Of a DNA stretch of 64,000 bases, positions 9,133 to 16,664 are shown in pieces. A model generated the notes under the pieces. That model searched no databases and was not told where the DNA came from. It worked only from the letters and a program-made list of their open reading frames with translations. Every line of letters begins with the position of its first letter. Position 1 is the first letter of the stretch. Made by a program: the position numbers and the translations under genes. Location of the stretch: assembly GCA_934717855.1 (NCBI GenBank), contig CAKUZI010000007.1, forward strand, positions 60,538 to 124,537, in the 5' to 3' direction. This DNA is from an uncultured Candidatus Melainabacteria bacterium (GTDB taxonomy: Bacteria > Cyanobacteriota > Vampirovibrionia > Gastranaerophilales > Gastranaerophilaceae).

Positions 9133-9672
9133 TTAGACCACTGCTTTTAGTGCCAAAATTATAAGAATTATCCCACCTAAAATTTCCAAACATTTTGACG
9201 GGAGATTTTTGAAAAAATTTCCTGACCAAAAACCGACCATTGACATAACAAAAGATGCAATACCAATCATTAAAATTGATAGCAGAATCGGTGTATTTGT
9301 TAATTTAAGGCTTGCACCTGCAACCATTGCGTCAATACTTGTCGCAATTCCCATACCAATTAGGCATTTCAATCCAATACAACAAATAGTATCTTCTGTT
9401 TTCTGAAATGCTTCGTAAATAAATTTTGCTCCAAGTGCAAAAAATATGGCAAAAACTAACCATTGACTATATGTCTCAATATATTTGCTAAAAAAACCAA
9501 TTCCAATATAACCGATTAGTGGCATAAAACCTTGAAAAAATCCCATCGTTAAAGCAAGTGCGAAAGAATTTTTAACCCGATTTTTTGTAAAAATTAATCC
9601 CTGCGAAAACGATACAACAAGGCAATCAATCCCCAAAGCCACACTTAAAAAAACTAACTCGGCTAAATGCAT
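9133..9672 (-). CDS. mntP: MntP-type manganese efflux pump
   Basis: A 179-residue membrane protein with six hydrophobic segments. The family hallmark Asp residues are in the first and fourth helices (ALGIDCLVVSFSQG and GIATSIDAMVAGASL). MntP/YebN proteins export Mn(II). Length is normal (180-190). The ATG overlaps the last codons of the DUF4127 gene by ten bases, so the two are probably co-transcribed. No yybP-ykoY riboswitch is seen upstream, because the upstream region is coding. Confidence 0.88.
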   Translation of the reverse strand: MHLAELVFLSVALGIDCLVVSFSQGLIFTKNRVKNSFALALTMGFFQGFMPLIGYIGIGFFSKYIETYSQWLVFAIFFALGAKFIYEAFQKTEDTICCIGLKCLIGMGIATSIDAMVAGASLKLTNTPILLSILMIGIASFVMSMVGFWSGNFFKNLPSKCLEILGGIILIILALKAVV

Positions 9673-11525
9673 ATTTCAACCTCAAATAACCTATTCCAAG
9701 GAAATTTGTAGCTTATATCATACCTTACTCCAAGAAGCTCAAAAACTTTTTCTTCATAAGGTTTCATCAATTCCTTAACAAGTTTTTCATCAGGAGAGGT
9801 CAATTGCTGTCTAACATTCGCTTGATACCCCCAATCATCAAGAAAACGAATTACTTGAAGTTTTTTAAAATTAGATGCAATGATGCCAAGATGCAAAGAT
9901 GCTTGGTCGGTTTCAGAAAAATTGTTTTGGCGAGTCGCGAAATTTACCTCTCCAAGGGAAGAGGTCGCAGTTCTTTGCGAACATTCGTGAGCATTAGAAA
10001 TGCGGGAGAGGGGTATTTCCTTTTCATAATTATTATCGTCCCCTCTCTCATAGCCGTAACTCGTTTCACTCGAACGGCTATTCTCTCTCCCTTGGAGAGA
10101 GGAACTTTGCCTTGCATCTAAATCACACTTAGCTGCTTCTGATGCCATCTTCGCCTCTAAAAAAACAATTGCTCCACATATCAAACTTCCCAAAGAATTT
10201 GCAGAGGTATTCCAAGCGGAATAGCCCAAAAAGTTTTTATCAAGTCCAACATCAAACAATTGATTTACAAAAGCATTATCCGAACCGTTCGCATACCTTA
10301 CATCAGCAATCATATAAGGCTTTTCAGGTTTTTTCCACTTTCCGCTAAATGGTCGTGTAGGAACTTTCATAACAATTTCACCTTGACGTTCCTCAAAATT
10401 ATTTACATATAGCAAAATATCAGCATCTTCAGGTTTACAAACCTTACATCCTGCAAGTTCAATCTGACCTTTTACAGATTTTTCGATGGAAACATCTTCG
10501 TAATTTGAAATTAAATCTTTATAGTCAGGAGCAAGAAAAATTGGAGCAATTTTTATTTTTGAGGCAAAGACGCAAAGATGCGAAGATGATTGGTCCGTTT
10601 CAGAAAAATTGTTTTGGTGAGTCGCGAAATTCACCTCTCCAAGGGAAGAGGTCGCAGTTCTTTGCGAACATTCGTGAACATTAGAAATGCGGGAGAGGGG
10701 TATTTCCTTTTCATAATTATTATCGTCCCCTCTCTCATAGCCGTAACTCGTTTCACTCGAACGGCTACTCTCTCTCCCTTGGAGAGAGGAACTTTGCCTT
10801 GCATCTAAATTCTGCCCAGCTGTTTTCACCACCGCTCTTGCAAGCAACGTTAAAGGAATTTCGTCAGCCCCTGTTTTTACAAATCCACCAAGTTTTTCTA
10901 AAATTTGAGCCTCTTGAACATTAAATCCATATTCCGCACAATCATCTTTTGAAAAAACTAAAGTGTCAAAAAGTCCTTGTTTTTGATATTCCAAATACAA
11001 TTTGTTTATTTCAAAATTTCTTTTTCGTGTAGCAAGATAATCATCCAAAATTTCTGACGGAATAATATTTGTAATACAGCTTTCTGTTCCAAGTTTATGG
11101 GTTTGATAAGAATAATCAAAAATCTTTTTACCCCATTTATTCCAATATTCTTTTTCTTCTTCATTTACATTGTTATTAGAAATTCGCATAATGCTTGAAA
11201 ATGCATAGATTTTTGCATTTTTCTTTTCTAATATTGATTTTAATTTTTCTACACGAGATTTTATTTGCTCAAAAGAATCAGAACATCTCCTTGAAGAAAT
11301 CAAACCTCCATAAGCAACCGTATCAAGACACATTACAATCGCATCAAGTTCAGGCAAATTTTCAAGCCAGCTAAAAATTTCATTAACATCCGCATATTTT
11401 GTCAATGAACCTAAAAACTTTCTTTCCGGCATAAAAAATTTAATATTTTCGTCAATTGCACAAATTTGCTCCGGAAGAGTATAGCAAACAGGTCTGTTAT
11501 CTATTGGTATAAAAGCTATGTTCAT
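9663..11525 (-). CDS. DUF4127 family protein with two in-frame repeat insertions
   Basis: A 620-residue protein of the DUF4127 family, recognised from the N-terminus (AFIPIDNRPVCYTLP), the FMPERKFLGSL stretch and CLDTVAYGGLISSRR. The function of the family is unknown; its fold is thought to be hydrolase-like. About 83 codons each are encoded by two nearly identical 250-bp repeats (9874-10123 and 10561-10810). They translate to Ser/Arg/Glu-rich, low-complexity sequence starting with ARQSSSLQGRE. Without these the protein is about 455 residues, near the family core. Both insertions keep frame. TATAAT lies six bases before the ATG (leaderless). Confidence 0.8.
   Translation of the reverse strand: MNIAFIPIDNRPVCYTLPEQICAIDENIKFFMPERKFLGSLTKYADVNEIFSWLENLPELDAIVMCLDTVAYGGLISSRRCSDSFEQIKSRVEKLKSILEKKNAKIYAFSSIMRISNNNVNEEEKEYWNKWGKKIFDYSYQTHKLGTESCITNIIPSEILDDYLATRKRNFEINKLYLEYQKQGLFDTLVFSKDDCAEYGFNVQEAQILEKLGGFVKTGADEIPLTLLARAVVKTAGQNLDARQSSSLQGRESSRSSETSYGYERGDDNNYEKEIPLSRISNVHECSQRTATSSLGEVNFATHQNNFSETDQSSSHLCVFASKIKIAPIFLAPDYKDLISNYEDVSIEKSVKGQIELAGCKVCKPEDADILLYVNNFEERQGEIVMKVPTRPFSGKWKKPEKPYMIADVRYANGSDNAFVNQLFDVGLDKNFLGYSAWNTSANSLGSLICGAIVFLEAKMASEAAKCDLDARQSSSLQGRENSRSSETSYGYERGDDNNYEKEIPLSRISNAHECSQRTATSSLGEVNFATRQNNFSETDQASLHLGIIASNFKKLQVIRFLDDWGYQANVRQQLTSPDEKLVKELMKPYEEKVFELLGVRYDISYKFPWNRLFEVEICI
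9874..10123. repeat. In-frame 250-bp repeat, copy 1 (family-2 tandem)
   Basis: Nearly identical to 10561-10810 with no insertions or deletions between them (constant offset of 687 bases, 229 codons). It contains two palindromic units: ACCTCTCC...GGGAGAGGGG and CCCCTCTCTC...AGCCGT...ACGGCT...GGAGAGAGG. The first unit matches the elements at 8881 and 13011. The flanking sequence CACTTAGCTGCTT just after it also occurs at 8963, next to the prepilin copy. Confidence 0.9.
10561..10810. repeat. In-frame 250-bp repeat, copy 2 (family-2 tandem)
   Basis: Second copy in the same gene and orientation as 9874-10123. Differences are few and concentrated in the first 40 bases; the rest differs at only a handful of positions. 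Confidence 0.9.
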
Positions 11526-11531
11526 AATTTT

Positions 11532-11537
11532 ATTATA
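11532..11537 (-). promoter_or_regulatory. -10 box of leaderless DUF4127 gene
   Basis: TATAAT on the minus strand, six bases (AAAATT) before the ATG. Confidence 0.6.
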
Positions 11538-11573
11538 TGTTAATATTAAACTTATGCAAAAAGGTAACGATTT

Positions 11574-12242
11574 ATGACGCTAGACAAAACTCCTGCTTCC
11601 ATTCGCACAATGTTTAATATGATTGCAAACAAATATGATTTTGTGAATAATGTAATGTCTTTTGGAACTCAAAATCATGTAAAAAATCGGGCAATCAAAA
11701 TGCTTGATATAAAACCACATGACAATGTCATTGATTTGTGTTGCGGAACCGGAGATTTGTCAGGAATTATAAAAAAAACTTCTCCGCATGCCTGCATTAC
11801 AGGAATTGACTTTTCTGAAAAAATGTTATCTGTTGCAAAAGAAAAATACACCGATATTTGCTTTATGCAAGGCGATGTTACAAATCTTCCATATGCCGAT
11901 AATTCATTTGATTTTGCGGTTATGGGATTTGGATTAAGAAATATTTTGAATGCAGAAAAAGCAGTTGAAGAAGTTTATAGAATTTTAAAACCCAATGGAA
12001 AATTTTTGCACCTTGATTTTGGAAGAAAAAACTTTGCAAGCAGAGTTTATGACAAAATGACTCCTCTATTAATAAAACTTTTCACTGAAAACACACAAGC
12101 TTATTCGTACCTCATCAAGTCAAAGCAAGAATTCCCAACCCCAAAAGATTTGATAAAAGATTTTGAAAGCAAAGGGTTTAAGCTAGTTAAACGCAAAGAT
12201 TTTTTATGCGGAGTTATTTCTGCTCAAGTTCTTGAGAAGTAA
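11574..12242 (+). CDS. menG: Demethylmenaquinone/ubiquinone-type C-methyltransferase
   Basis: A 222-residue SAM-dependent methyltransferase of the UbiE/MenG family, which methylates demethylmenaquinone in quinone synthesis. Visible motifs are MFNMIANKYDFVNNVMSFG near the N-terminus, the SAM motif I VIDLCCGTGDLS (about residue 52) and the MGFGLRN signature. Length is near the family norm (230-250). The start has AAAAAGGTAACGATTT upstream. The 3' end overlaps the convergent hydF gene by 29 bases. No other menaquinone gene lies nearby, so the quinone substrate is inferred from the family only. Confidence 0.88.
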   Translation: MTLDKTPASIRTMFNMIANKYDFVNNVMSFGTQNHVKNRAIKMLDIKPHDNVIDLCCGTGDLSGIIKKTSPHACITGIDFSEKMLSVAKEKYTDICFMQGDVTNLPYADNSFDFAVMGFGLRNILNAEKAVEEVYRILKPNGKFLHLDFGRKNFASRVYDKMTPLLIKLFTENTQAYSYLIKSKQEFPTPKDLIKDFESKGFKLVKRKDFLCGVISAQVLEK

Positions 12243-13560
12243 AAATTTTTGTTGCTCTTGGCAAAATTCCGAGACAATATGAAATTATAACTCCATAATT
12301 TGTTATCGGTACATTCTTTTTATTTGCAATCAAAATTCTCGACAAAACCTCTCTACGATTGGTCATGCAGGCCCCACAATGAATTACAAGCTTATAGTCG
12401 CTTAAATCCGGAAAATCATGACCTGCATAATTGTGTATAACAAGATTTTTTCCAACCTTTTTACGCAAAAGATTAGGAATTTTAACCCTGCCAATATCAT
12501 CTTCTATCGCGTGGTGCGTACAACTTTCAAGGATTAGAACTATATCCCCGTCTTTCAAATTTTCTATAGCCTCAGCACCTTTTATAAATTCATCTAAATC
12601 GCCTTTCAATCTTGCAAAAAGAATTGAAAAAGATGTCAATGGAATATTTTCAGGAACAATTTCAGATACTTGACGAAATGCCTGACTATCCGTAACAACA
12701 AGCGCCGGCGGAGTTTTCAAGTTATCTAACGCATCTTTCAATTCCGTTTCTTTTACAACATAAGTTAAACAATTGTTGTCCAACAAATCCCTCAAAGTTT
12801 GAACCTGAGGTAAAATAATCCTGCCTTTCGGTGCTTCTTTATCAATTGGAATTACAAGAATTACGGTGCTTTTTGGAGACACTAAATCGCCTACAATCTT
12901 AGGAGAATTTACAAAATCTTCAGGCAAAAGTTTTACCAATGCTTCCTTGAACTTAAAAACAAGTCGATCATCTGTTTTTGCAGAAGTAAAAATGATTGTT
13001 GGTGCGCTAACCTCTCTCTCTGTGAGAGGGTTGAATTTCTTAGTAAGCTGTGGCGAACTTAGAAATTCGGGAGAGGGTTTATGGTCAGAATTTTGGTGGG
13101 GACACTGCGTTTTCCCCACACTACAATTTTTATCAAATTTATCATTCAAATCACATTTGTTTACAACAATTAAATATGGAATTTTGAGTTCTTCAAGCTT
13201 TTTGATTAATTCTTTTTCGCAACCGTCCAGCCAATCTTGTTGAGCAGATATATACAACTTACTATTATCGAAATTACAAACAATTATAGCAACATCAATA
13301 CGATTAAGTACTTTCATTGTTTTTTCAATGCGTTTTTCTCCCAACTCTGTTGTATCGTCCAGCCCGGCTGTATCTAAAAAAGTTACAGGACCTATCGGTA
13401 AAAGCTCCATTGATTTTTCAACAACATCGGTAGTTGTGCCTGCAATATCTGAAACAATAGAAATTTCTTGGTTTGTAATTCTGTTTAAAATAGAAGATTT
13501 TCCGACATTTGTTTTGCCAAAAACTCCAATATGTAAACGCATTGATTTTAGTGATTTCAT
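12214..13560 (-). CDS. hydF: [FeFe]-hydrogenase maturation GTPase HydF
   Basis: HydF is the GTPase scaffold on which the di-iron subcluster of [FeFe]-hydrogenase is built before transfer to HydA. The 448-residue protein has the GTPase domain (GVFGKTNVGKSSILN near residue 10, DIAGTTTD, DTAGL, NKCD), the dimerisation domain, and the C-terminal cluster-binding motif CTHH ... HCGAC. Residues about 145-187 between NKCD and TSAK are an insertion encoded by a family-2 palindromic repeat. hydE, hydG and hydA are not in the window. TAAAAT lies six bases before the ATG (leaderless). It indicates hydrogen metabolism in an anaerobe. Confidence 0.93.
   Translation of the reverse strand: MKSLKSMRLHIGVFGKTNVGKSSILNRITNQEISIVSDIAGTTTDVVEKSMELLPIGPVTFLDTAGLDDTTELGEKRIEKTMKVLNRIDVAIIVCNFDNSKLYISAQQDWLDGCEKELIKKLEELKIPYLIVVNKCDLNDKFDKNCSVGKTQCPHQNSDHKPSPEFLSSPQLTKKFNPLTEREVSAPTIIFTSAKTDDRLVFKFKEALVKLLPEDFVNSPKIVGDLVSPKSTVILVIPIDKEAPKGRIILPQVQTLRDLLDNNCLTYVVKETELKDALDNLKTPPALVVTDSQAFRQVSEIVPENIPLTSFSILFARLKGDLDEFIKGAEAIENLKDGDIVLILESCTHHAIEDDIGRVKIPNLLRKKVGKNLVIHNYAGHDFPDLSDYKLVIHCGACMTNRREVLSRILIANKKNVPITNYGVIISYCLGILPRATKIFTSQELEQK
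13004..13131. repeat. Family-2 palindromic element inside hydF
   Basis: CCTCTCTCTC ... GAATTTCTTAG ... CTTAGAAATTC ... GAGAGGG, followed by a second hairpin GTGGGGA ... TCCCCAC. It adds about 43 residues between the G4 and G5 regions of HydF without breaking the frame. Confidence 0.8.
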
Positions 13561-13566
13561 ATTTGT

Positions 13567-13572
13567 ATTTTA
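13567..13572 (-). promoter_or_regulatory. -10 box of leaderless hydF
   Basis: TAAAAT on the minus strand, six bases (ACAAAT) before the ATG. Confidence 0.5.
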
Positions 13573-13667
13573 ATTAAAATAATTTACCAATTCAATAGAA
13601 TAATTACTAATATATTTTTCTTAAACAAATTTAGCACATTCGTTCATTATCATAAACAAATCTAAAA

Positions 13668-13696
13668 AGAAAAGGCCACCAAAAGTAGCCTTTTCT
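13668..13696 (-). terminator. Terminator of rpsO
   Basis: AAAAGGC-x-AC ... GT-x-GCCTTTT inverted repeat followed by T-rich sequence on the minus strand, 25 bases past the rpsO stop. Confidence 0.8.
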
Positions 13697-13720
13697 TTAG
13701 TCTTTTTAATTCGCTTAAAA

Positions 13721-13984
13721 TTAACCACGAATACCCAATTTCTTGATTAATTCTCTGTATTCATCAAGATTTTGAGATTTCAAATAAGAAAGTAGTCTTT
13801 TTCTTTTACCTACCATCATCAAAAGACCTCTTTTTGTAGCGAAATCTTTTTTGTTAGATTTTAGGTGTTCAGTAAGTTCAGAAATTTTTTGGCTCATCAT
13901 AGCAACTTGAACTGCTGTAGAACCAGTGTCTTTTTCATTTTTACCGTAAGCTTTAACTATTTCTTGCTTGTTTTTTAAGTTCAT
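13721..13984 (-). CDS. rpsO: 30S ribosomal protein S15
   Basis: An 87-residue S15, which binds the central domain of 16S rRNA early in 30S assembly. It shows TGSTAVQVAMMSQKISELTEHLK, the KKDFATKRGL region and MVGKRKRLLSYLK. Length is standard (88-89). The start follows AAAGGAAAATTAAA. A single-gene transcription unit with its own terminator. A stem-loop directly upstream of the ribosome binding site may mediate autoregulation. Confidence 0.97.
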   Translation of the reverse strand: MNLKNKQEIVKAYGKNEKDTGSTAVQVAMMSQKISELTEHLKSNKKDFATKRGLLMMVGKRKRLLSYLKSQNLDEYRELIKKLGIRG

Positions 13985-13999
13985 TTTAATTTTCCTTTT

Positions 14000-14035
14000 C
14001 TTGTTGAGTGATTATTGGCGTAAGCACTCTACAAG
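14000..14035 (-). promoter_or_regulatory. Leader stem-loop upstream of rpsO
   Basis: CTTGTTGAGTG pairs with CACTCTACAAG (10 of 11 pairs) around a 14-base loop, ending a few bases before the rpsO Shine-Dalgarno sequence. S15 represses its own mRNA through leader structures in several phyla, so this is a candidate operator. It is not a CIRCE element: the arms and spacing differ. Confidence 0.45.
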
Positions 14036-14085
14036 TTGCATGATAATATATAAAAGAAAAATTGCAAGCTAATTGTGTAGGAAAG

Positions 14086-14574
14086 TTAACTATTTAATTG
14101 TGTAGATAAATATGCTTTAAAAGCAGAAGTATTCGCAAAATTAAATCTATCGCGAGCAATACTTAAATTTGTATCTGATGCAAAAAGAGATTTACCTGAT
14201 AAATTATATTTTTTCAACGCATCAGTATATTGTGTTGAACCCTCACCATAAATATTTGTAGCATAATTTAGTTTTTTAAGCGCATTTTCATTTCCTGATT
14301 TCATTGCCTCATACTGCGCTAATGCTTCATAATATTCTGCTTCTGCTTCATTTTTTTGTTTTTCTTTTCCAATATACCAGCCTTCAACTTCATTTTCAAT
14401 TTTGTTCGAAGTGTTTTGAGCATTCTGTAAGCCTATAGCTTTTGCAAAAGTAAATGTTGAGCCTGCTTTTAGCGCTTTATTAAAATAGTCTTGATAAGAC
14501 ATTAGACTTTTTAAAGGACTTTTATTAAACTCCCGTTCTGTCATTATTTTCTGAGTTTGATTAATACCGCTCAT
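14086..14574 (-). CDS. Unknown small helical protein
   Basis: A 162-residue, mainly helical protein, not recognised. The start at 14574 follows TGAGGTCTTGTT. It contains a charged coiled-coil stretch (about 60-110, rich in E, K, A and Y) and ends with Ser/Asn/Thr-rich sequence. Composition resembles the 233-residue protein at 5470. No signal peptide. Confidence 0.65.
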   Translation of the reverse strand: MSGINQTQKIMTEREFNKSPLKSLMSYQDYFNKALKAGSTFTFAKAIGLQNAQNTSNKIENEVEGWYIGKEKQKNEAEAEYYEALAQYEAMKSGNENALKKLNYATNIYGEGSTQYTDALKKYNLSGKSLFASDTNLSIARDRFNFANTSAFKAYLSTQLNS

Positions 14575-14908
14575 AACAAGACCTCAAATTTTTATACTCT
14601 TGTATATATAAAGTATTTATATCGTAAATAATTGCTATTTTTGTAACAATATATTAAGTTACATTTTTAATCGCGCGGTGACACGCTTTTTATAATAAAA
14701 CCAGCATCTGTCATCGCGAATTCTGTCCTCCAATCTGCCTTAAAATAAAAAAAAGACCTCGTTGAAGAGGTCAAGGTTGGTTATTTTGGTTATGTTATAG
14801 TTTATAAAAAAATTAATTCGGGTTTTACATTTTTTATAATTATCCTGAAAGTTGATATTTGCTTAAATTCTACAAAAACTTTACAAAACTTTATGTTATT
14901 ATGTAATT
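14575..14908. other. Non-coding gap with repeat fragment and terminator
   Basis: This 334-base gap holds a GC-rich patch (14673-14732) with CATCTGTCATCG, shared with 8830-8841. It also holds a hairpin GACCTC-GTTGAA-GAGGTC (14755-14772) whose T-run lies on the minus strand (14745-14754), so it would terminate minus-strand transcripts coming from the gene at 15322. I see no further gene in it. Confidence 0.6.
14897..14902 (+). promoter_or_regulatory. -10 box of leaderless YkgJ-like gene
   Basis: TATTAT six bases (GTAATT) before the ATG at 14909. Confidence 0.5.
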
Positions 14909-15325
14909 ATGTTTGAAGAAATTCGAAAATTCTTTTTATCCAAAATATTAAGACGCAAGTATTACCGCACCGGCAAATGCAAAGCTTGCGGGAAATGCTG
15001 TACTCAAATTTATGTAAAACATTACAAACATGTAGTTCAAGATGAAAAAGAGTTCGAAAAATTGCAATATTTACATAGATTTTACACTTATTTAAAAATT
15101 ATAGGCAAAGACGACATTGGCTTAATTTTTGAATGTCAAAATCTTGATCCTGAAACTCATAAATGCAAAATTCACAAAACCCGCCCCGGAATTTGCAGAC
15201 GTTATCCGCAAGAAGAACTTTTCTCGATGGGCGGAGCGTTATCAGACGATTGTGGTTACAAGATGGAACCAATTATTCCTTTTTGCAAAGTTTTAGAAAA
15301 AACAGCAAAACGAATGAAGAATTAA
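14909..15325 (+). CDS. YkgJ-type cysteine cluster protein
   Basis: A 138-residue protein with the zinc- or iron-chelating Cys pattern of the YkgJ family: CKACGKCC near residue 24, a middle CQNLD...HKCKIH, RPGICRRYP and a late Cys before YKMEP. The biochemical role of the family is unsettled. The N-terminus is basic (RRKYYRTGKC). It probably starts leaderless. The 3' end overlaps the convergent gene by four bases. Confidence 0.8.
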   Translation: MFEEIRKFFLSKILRRKYYRTGKCKACGKCCTQIYVKHYKHVVQDEKEFEKLQYLHRFYTYLKIIGKDDIGLIFECQNLDPETHKCKIHKTRPGICRRYPQEELFSMGGALSDDCGYKMEPIIPFCKVLEKTAKRMKN

Positions 15326-15915
15326 TCTAATTTAACATCTGTATTATTTAATTCAACAATATCAAAGTAGTTCTCTAGTTTTTCTTCAATCGGAAGTTTA
15401 GATTGTCTTATTGCTCTTGGATTTTTATCCAAACCAACTTCTAGTTCACCATTCAAAGTATGCAAAAAGAATTTGTCTTCTCCTGATTTACTACCTACTA
15501 GAATTGAGGTATCAATATCAGTTCTATCGCAAATTGCGCCAGCAACTTTATCAAGAGTTTTTACAGTATCATTTCCACCTGCACCATTGACACTGTCACC
15601 ACCAATAATCCAAGCTGTTAGCTTGCCTTTAGCAGTTTTTTTCAAATAATCAACTGCCTCTAAAATATTTTCAATTAAACTTTCACAATTTCCACTTGTT
15701 GGCACATGTTTTAAAATACCAGTTTTTTCATTTCTTACTACAACTGCAAGAGTACCGGCATCAGCAAAGCTATCAAAAACCTTACCATTTGTTAAATTAC
15801 ATCTATTGCTTGTTGATAATTTTCTATATGCTTGTTTAGAAACGTCACTGGCTTCTTCATATAATTTCGGGGATAAAATAAGCGTTGAATGTCCTTGAAA
15901 ACTAACATTGTTCAT
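15322..15915 (-). CDS. Unknown protein with N-terminal SFQG motif
   Basis: A 197-residue protein, not recognised with confidence. The start at 15915 (MNNVSFQG) follows AAAAGGAGTTATATTTTTT; an upstream in-frame ATG at 16005 is rejected. The central part, TAWIIGGDS ... TLDKVAGAICDRTDIDT, loosely recalls the CheD deamidase fold, but the catalytic Cys-His pair is not clear, so no function is assigned. The opening NNVSFQG matches the F-x-G leader shared with other proteins here. Confidence 0.6.
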   Translation of the reverse strand: MNNVSFQGHSTLILSPKLYEEASDVSKQAYRKLSTSNRCNLTNGKVFDSFADAGTLAVVVRNEKTGILKHVPTSGNCESLIENILEAVDYLKKTAKGKLTAWIIGGDSVNGAGGNDTVKTLDKVAGAICDRTDIDTSILVGSKSGEDKFFLHTLNGELEVGLDKNPRAIRQSKLPIEEKLENYFDIVELNNTDVKLD

Positions 15916-16052
15916 AAAAAAATATAACTCCTTTTTGCTTTTCTGCATACATGAAAAACAAACAAAAAATTTTTTGCTACTTTCAGGCAATGAAAATTTA
16001 CACATTGTCGTTTAATCTGATTATGTAGAACAAAATGAAAGGTTGGTAAAAT

Positions 16053-16385
16053 ATGAAAAAGATATTAAAACTATTGTTATTATTGGCATTCGGCTTTGTC
16101 ACAACACCCGTTTTGGCAACTTGTCCGATAAATGGCGGAGCTTGCACTGCGTTTTCAAACTACGAAACAAAATCATTGCAACAAAAATATCTGCCTAACC
16201 ATATTCAAGAAATCCAAAAACCAAACGCATTTCAACCTAACTATGTAACCCCATATTATAACGAATTAATAAACACAGAAAATGATAATACCACAATAAA
16301 TTCTCCCACAAATGATTACAATTCAAATTGCCAATTTGGGGTTTGTTTACCGGGGGTTGAACCGGGTGGAAGTGTATTGAAATAG
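16053..16385 (+). CDS. Secreted small Asn/Pro-rich protein
   Basis: A 110-residue exported protein. It has a clear Sec signal peptide (MKKILKLLLLLAFGFVTTPVLA, cleavage after the last Ala), then CPINGGACTAF, an Asn/Tyr/Pro-rich linker and a C-terminal CQFGVCLPG. The two C-x(5-6)-C pairs could form disulfides after export. The ribosome binding site is AAAGGTTGGTAAAAT. Function unknown. A family-1 palindromic element follows the stop codon. Confidence 0.75.
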   Translation: MKKILKLLLLLAFGFVTTPVLATCPINGGACTAFSNYETKSLQQKYLPNHIQEIQKPNAFQPNYVTPYYNELINTENDNTTINSPTNDYNSNCQFGVCLPGVEPGGSVLK

Positions 16386-16396
16386 TTTGTTTATCT

Positions 16397-16532
16397 AGTG
16401 AGTGGTGAATAGTGAGCAGTGAATAGACCATTGCAGGAGCTACGCTCCAAAATATATTTTCGAACAAAGTGAGCTAAATGAACTTATTCACCATTCACCA
16501 CTCACTATTTTCTGCTCACTTTTCACTTCTCT
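16397..16532. repeat. Family-1 palindromic element, copy A (empty)
   Basis: Left arm AGTGAGTGGTGAATAGTGAG (16397-) and right arm TTCACCATTCACCACTCACT (about 16486-16505) are inverted repeats. The core has a hairpin GGAGC-TAC-GCTCC, then an A/T stretch and AAAGTGAGCTAAATGAAC. No ORF inside. It sits just after the stop of the secreted-protein gene. Confidence 0.85.
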
Positions 16533-16664
16533 TAAAATATTAATTTTTTGTTTATTTTTTTAATCTTTTCAAAAAACAGTGTTATAAATAATAATATAGA
16601 TTGTAGGTGAGTATATAATCACTTGCAACAAAATAAAATTTAATTGAAAAGGAGATAATAAATT

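Noticed and set aside
8704..9150. Plus-strand open frame over the prepilin upstream repeats
   Set aside because: It is made largely of repeat sequence, has no ribosome binding site and no family match; the minus-strand reading has a coherent promoter and prepilin frame.
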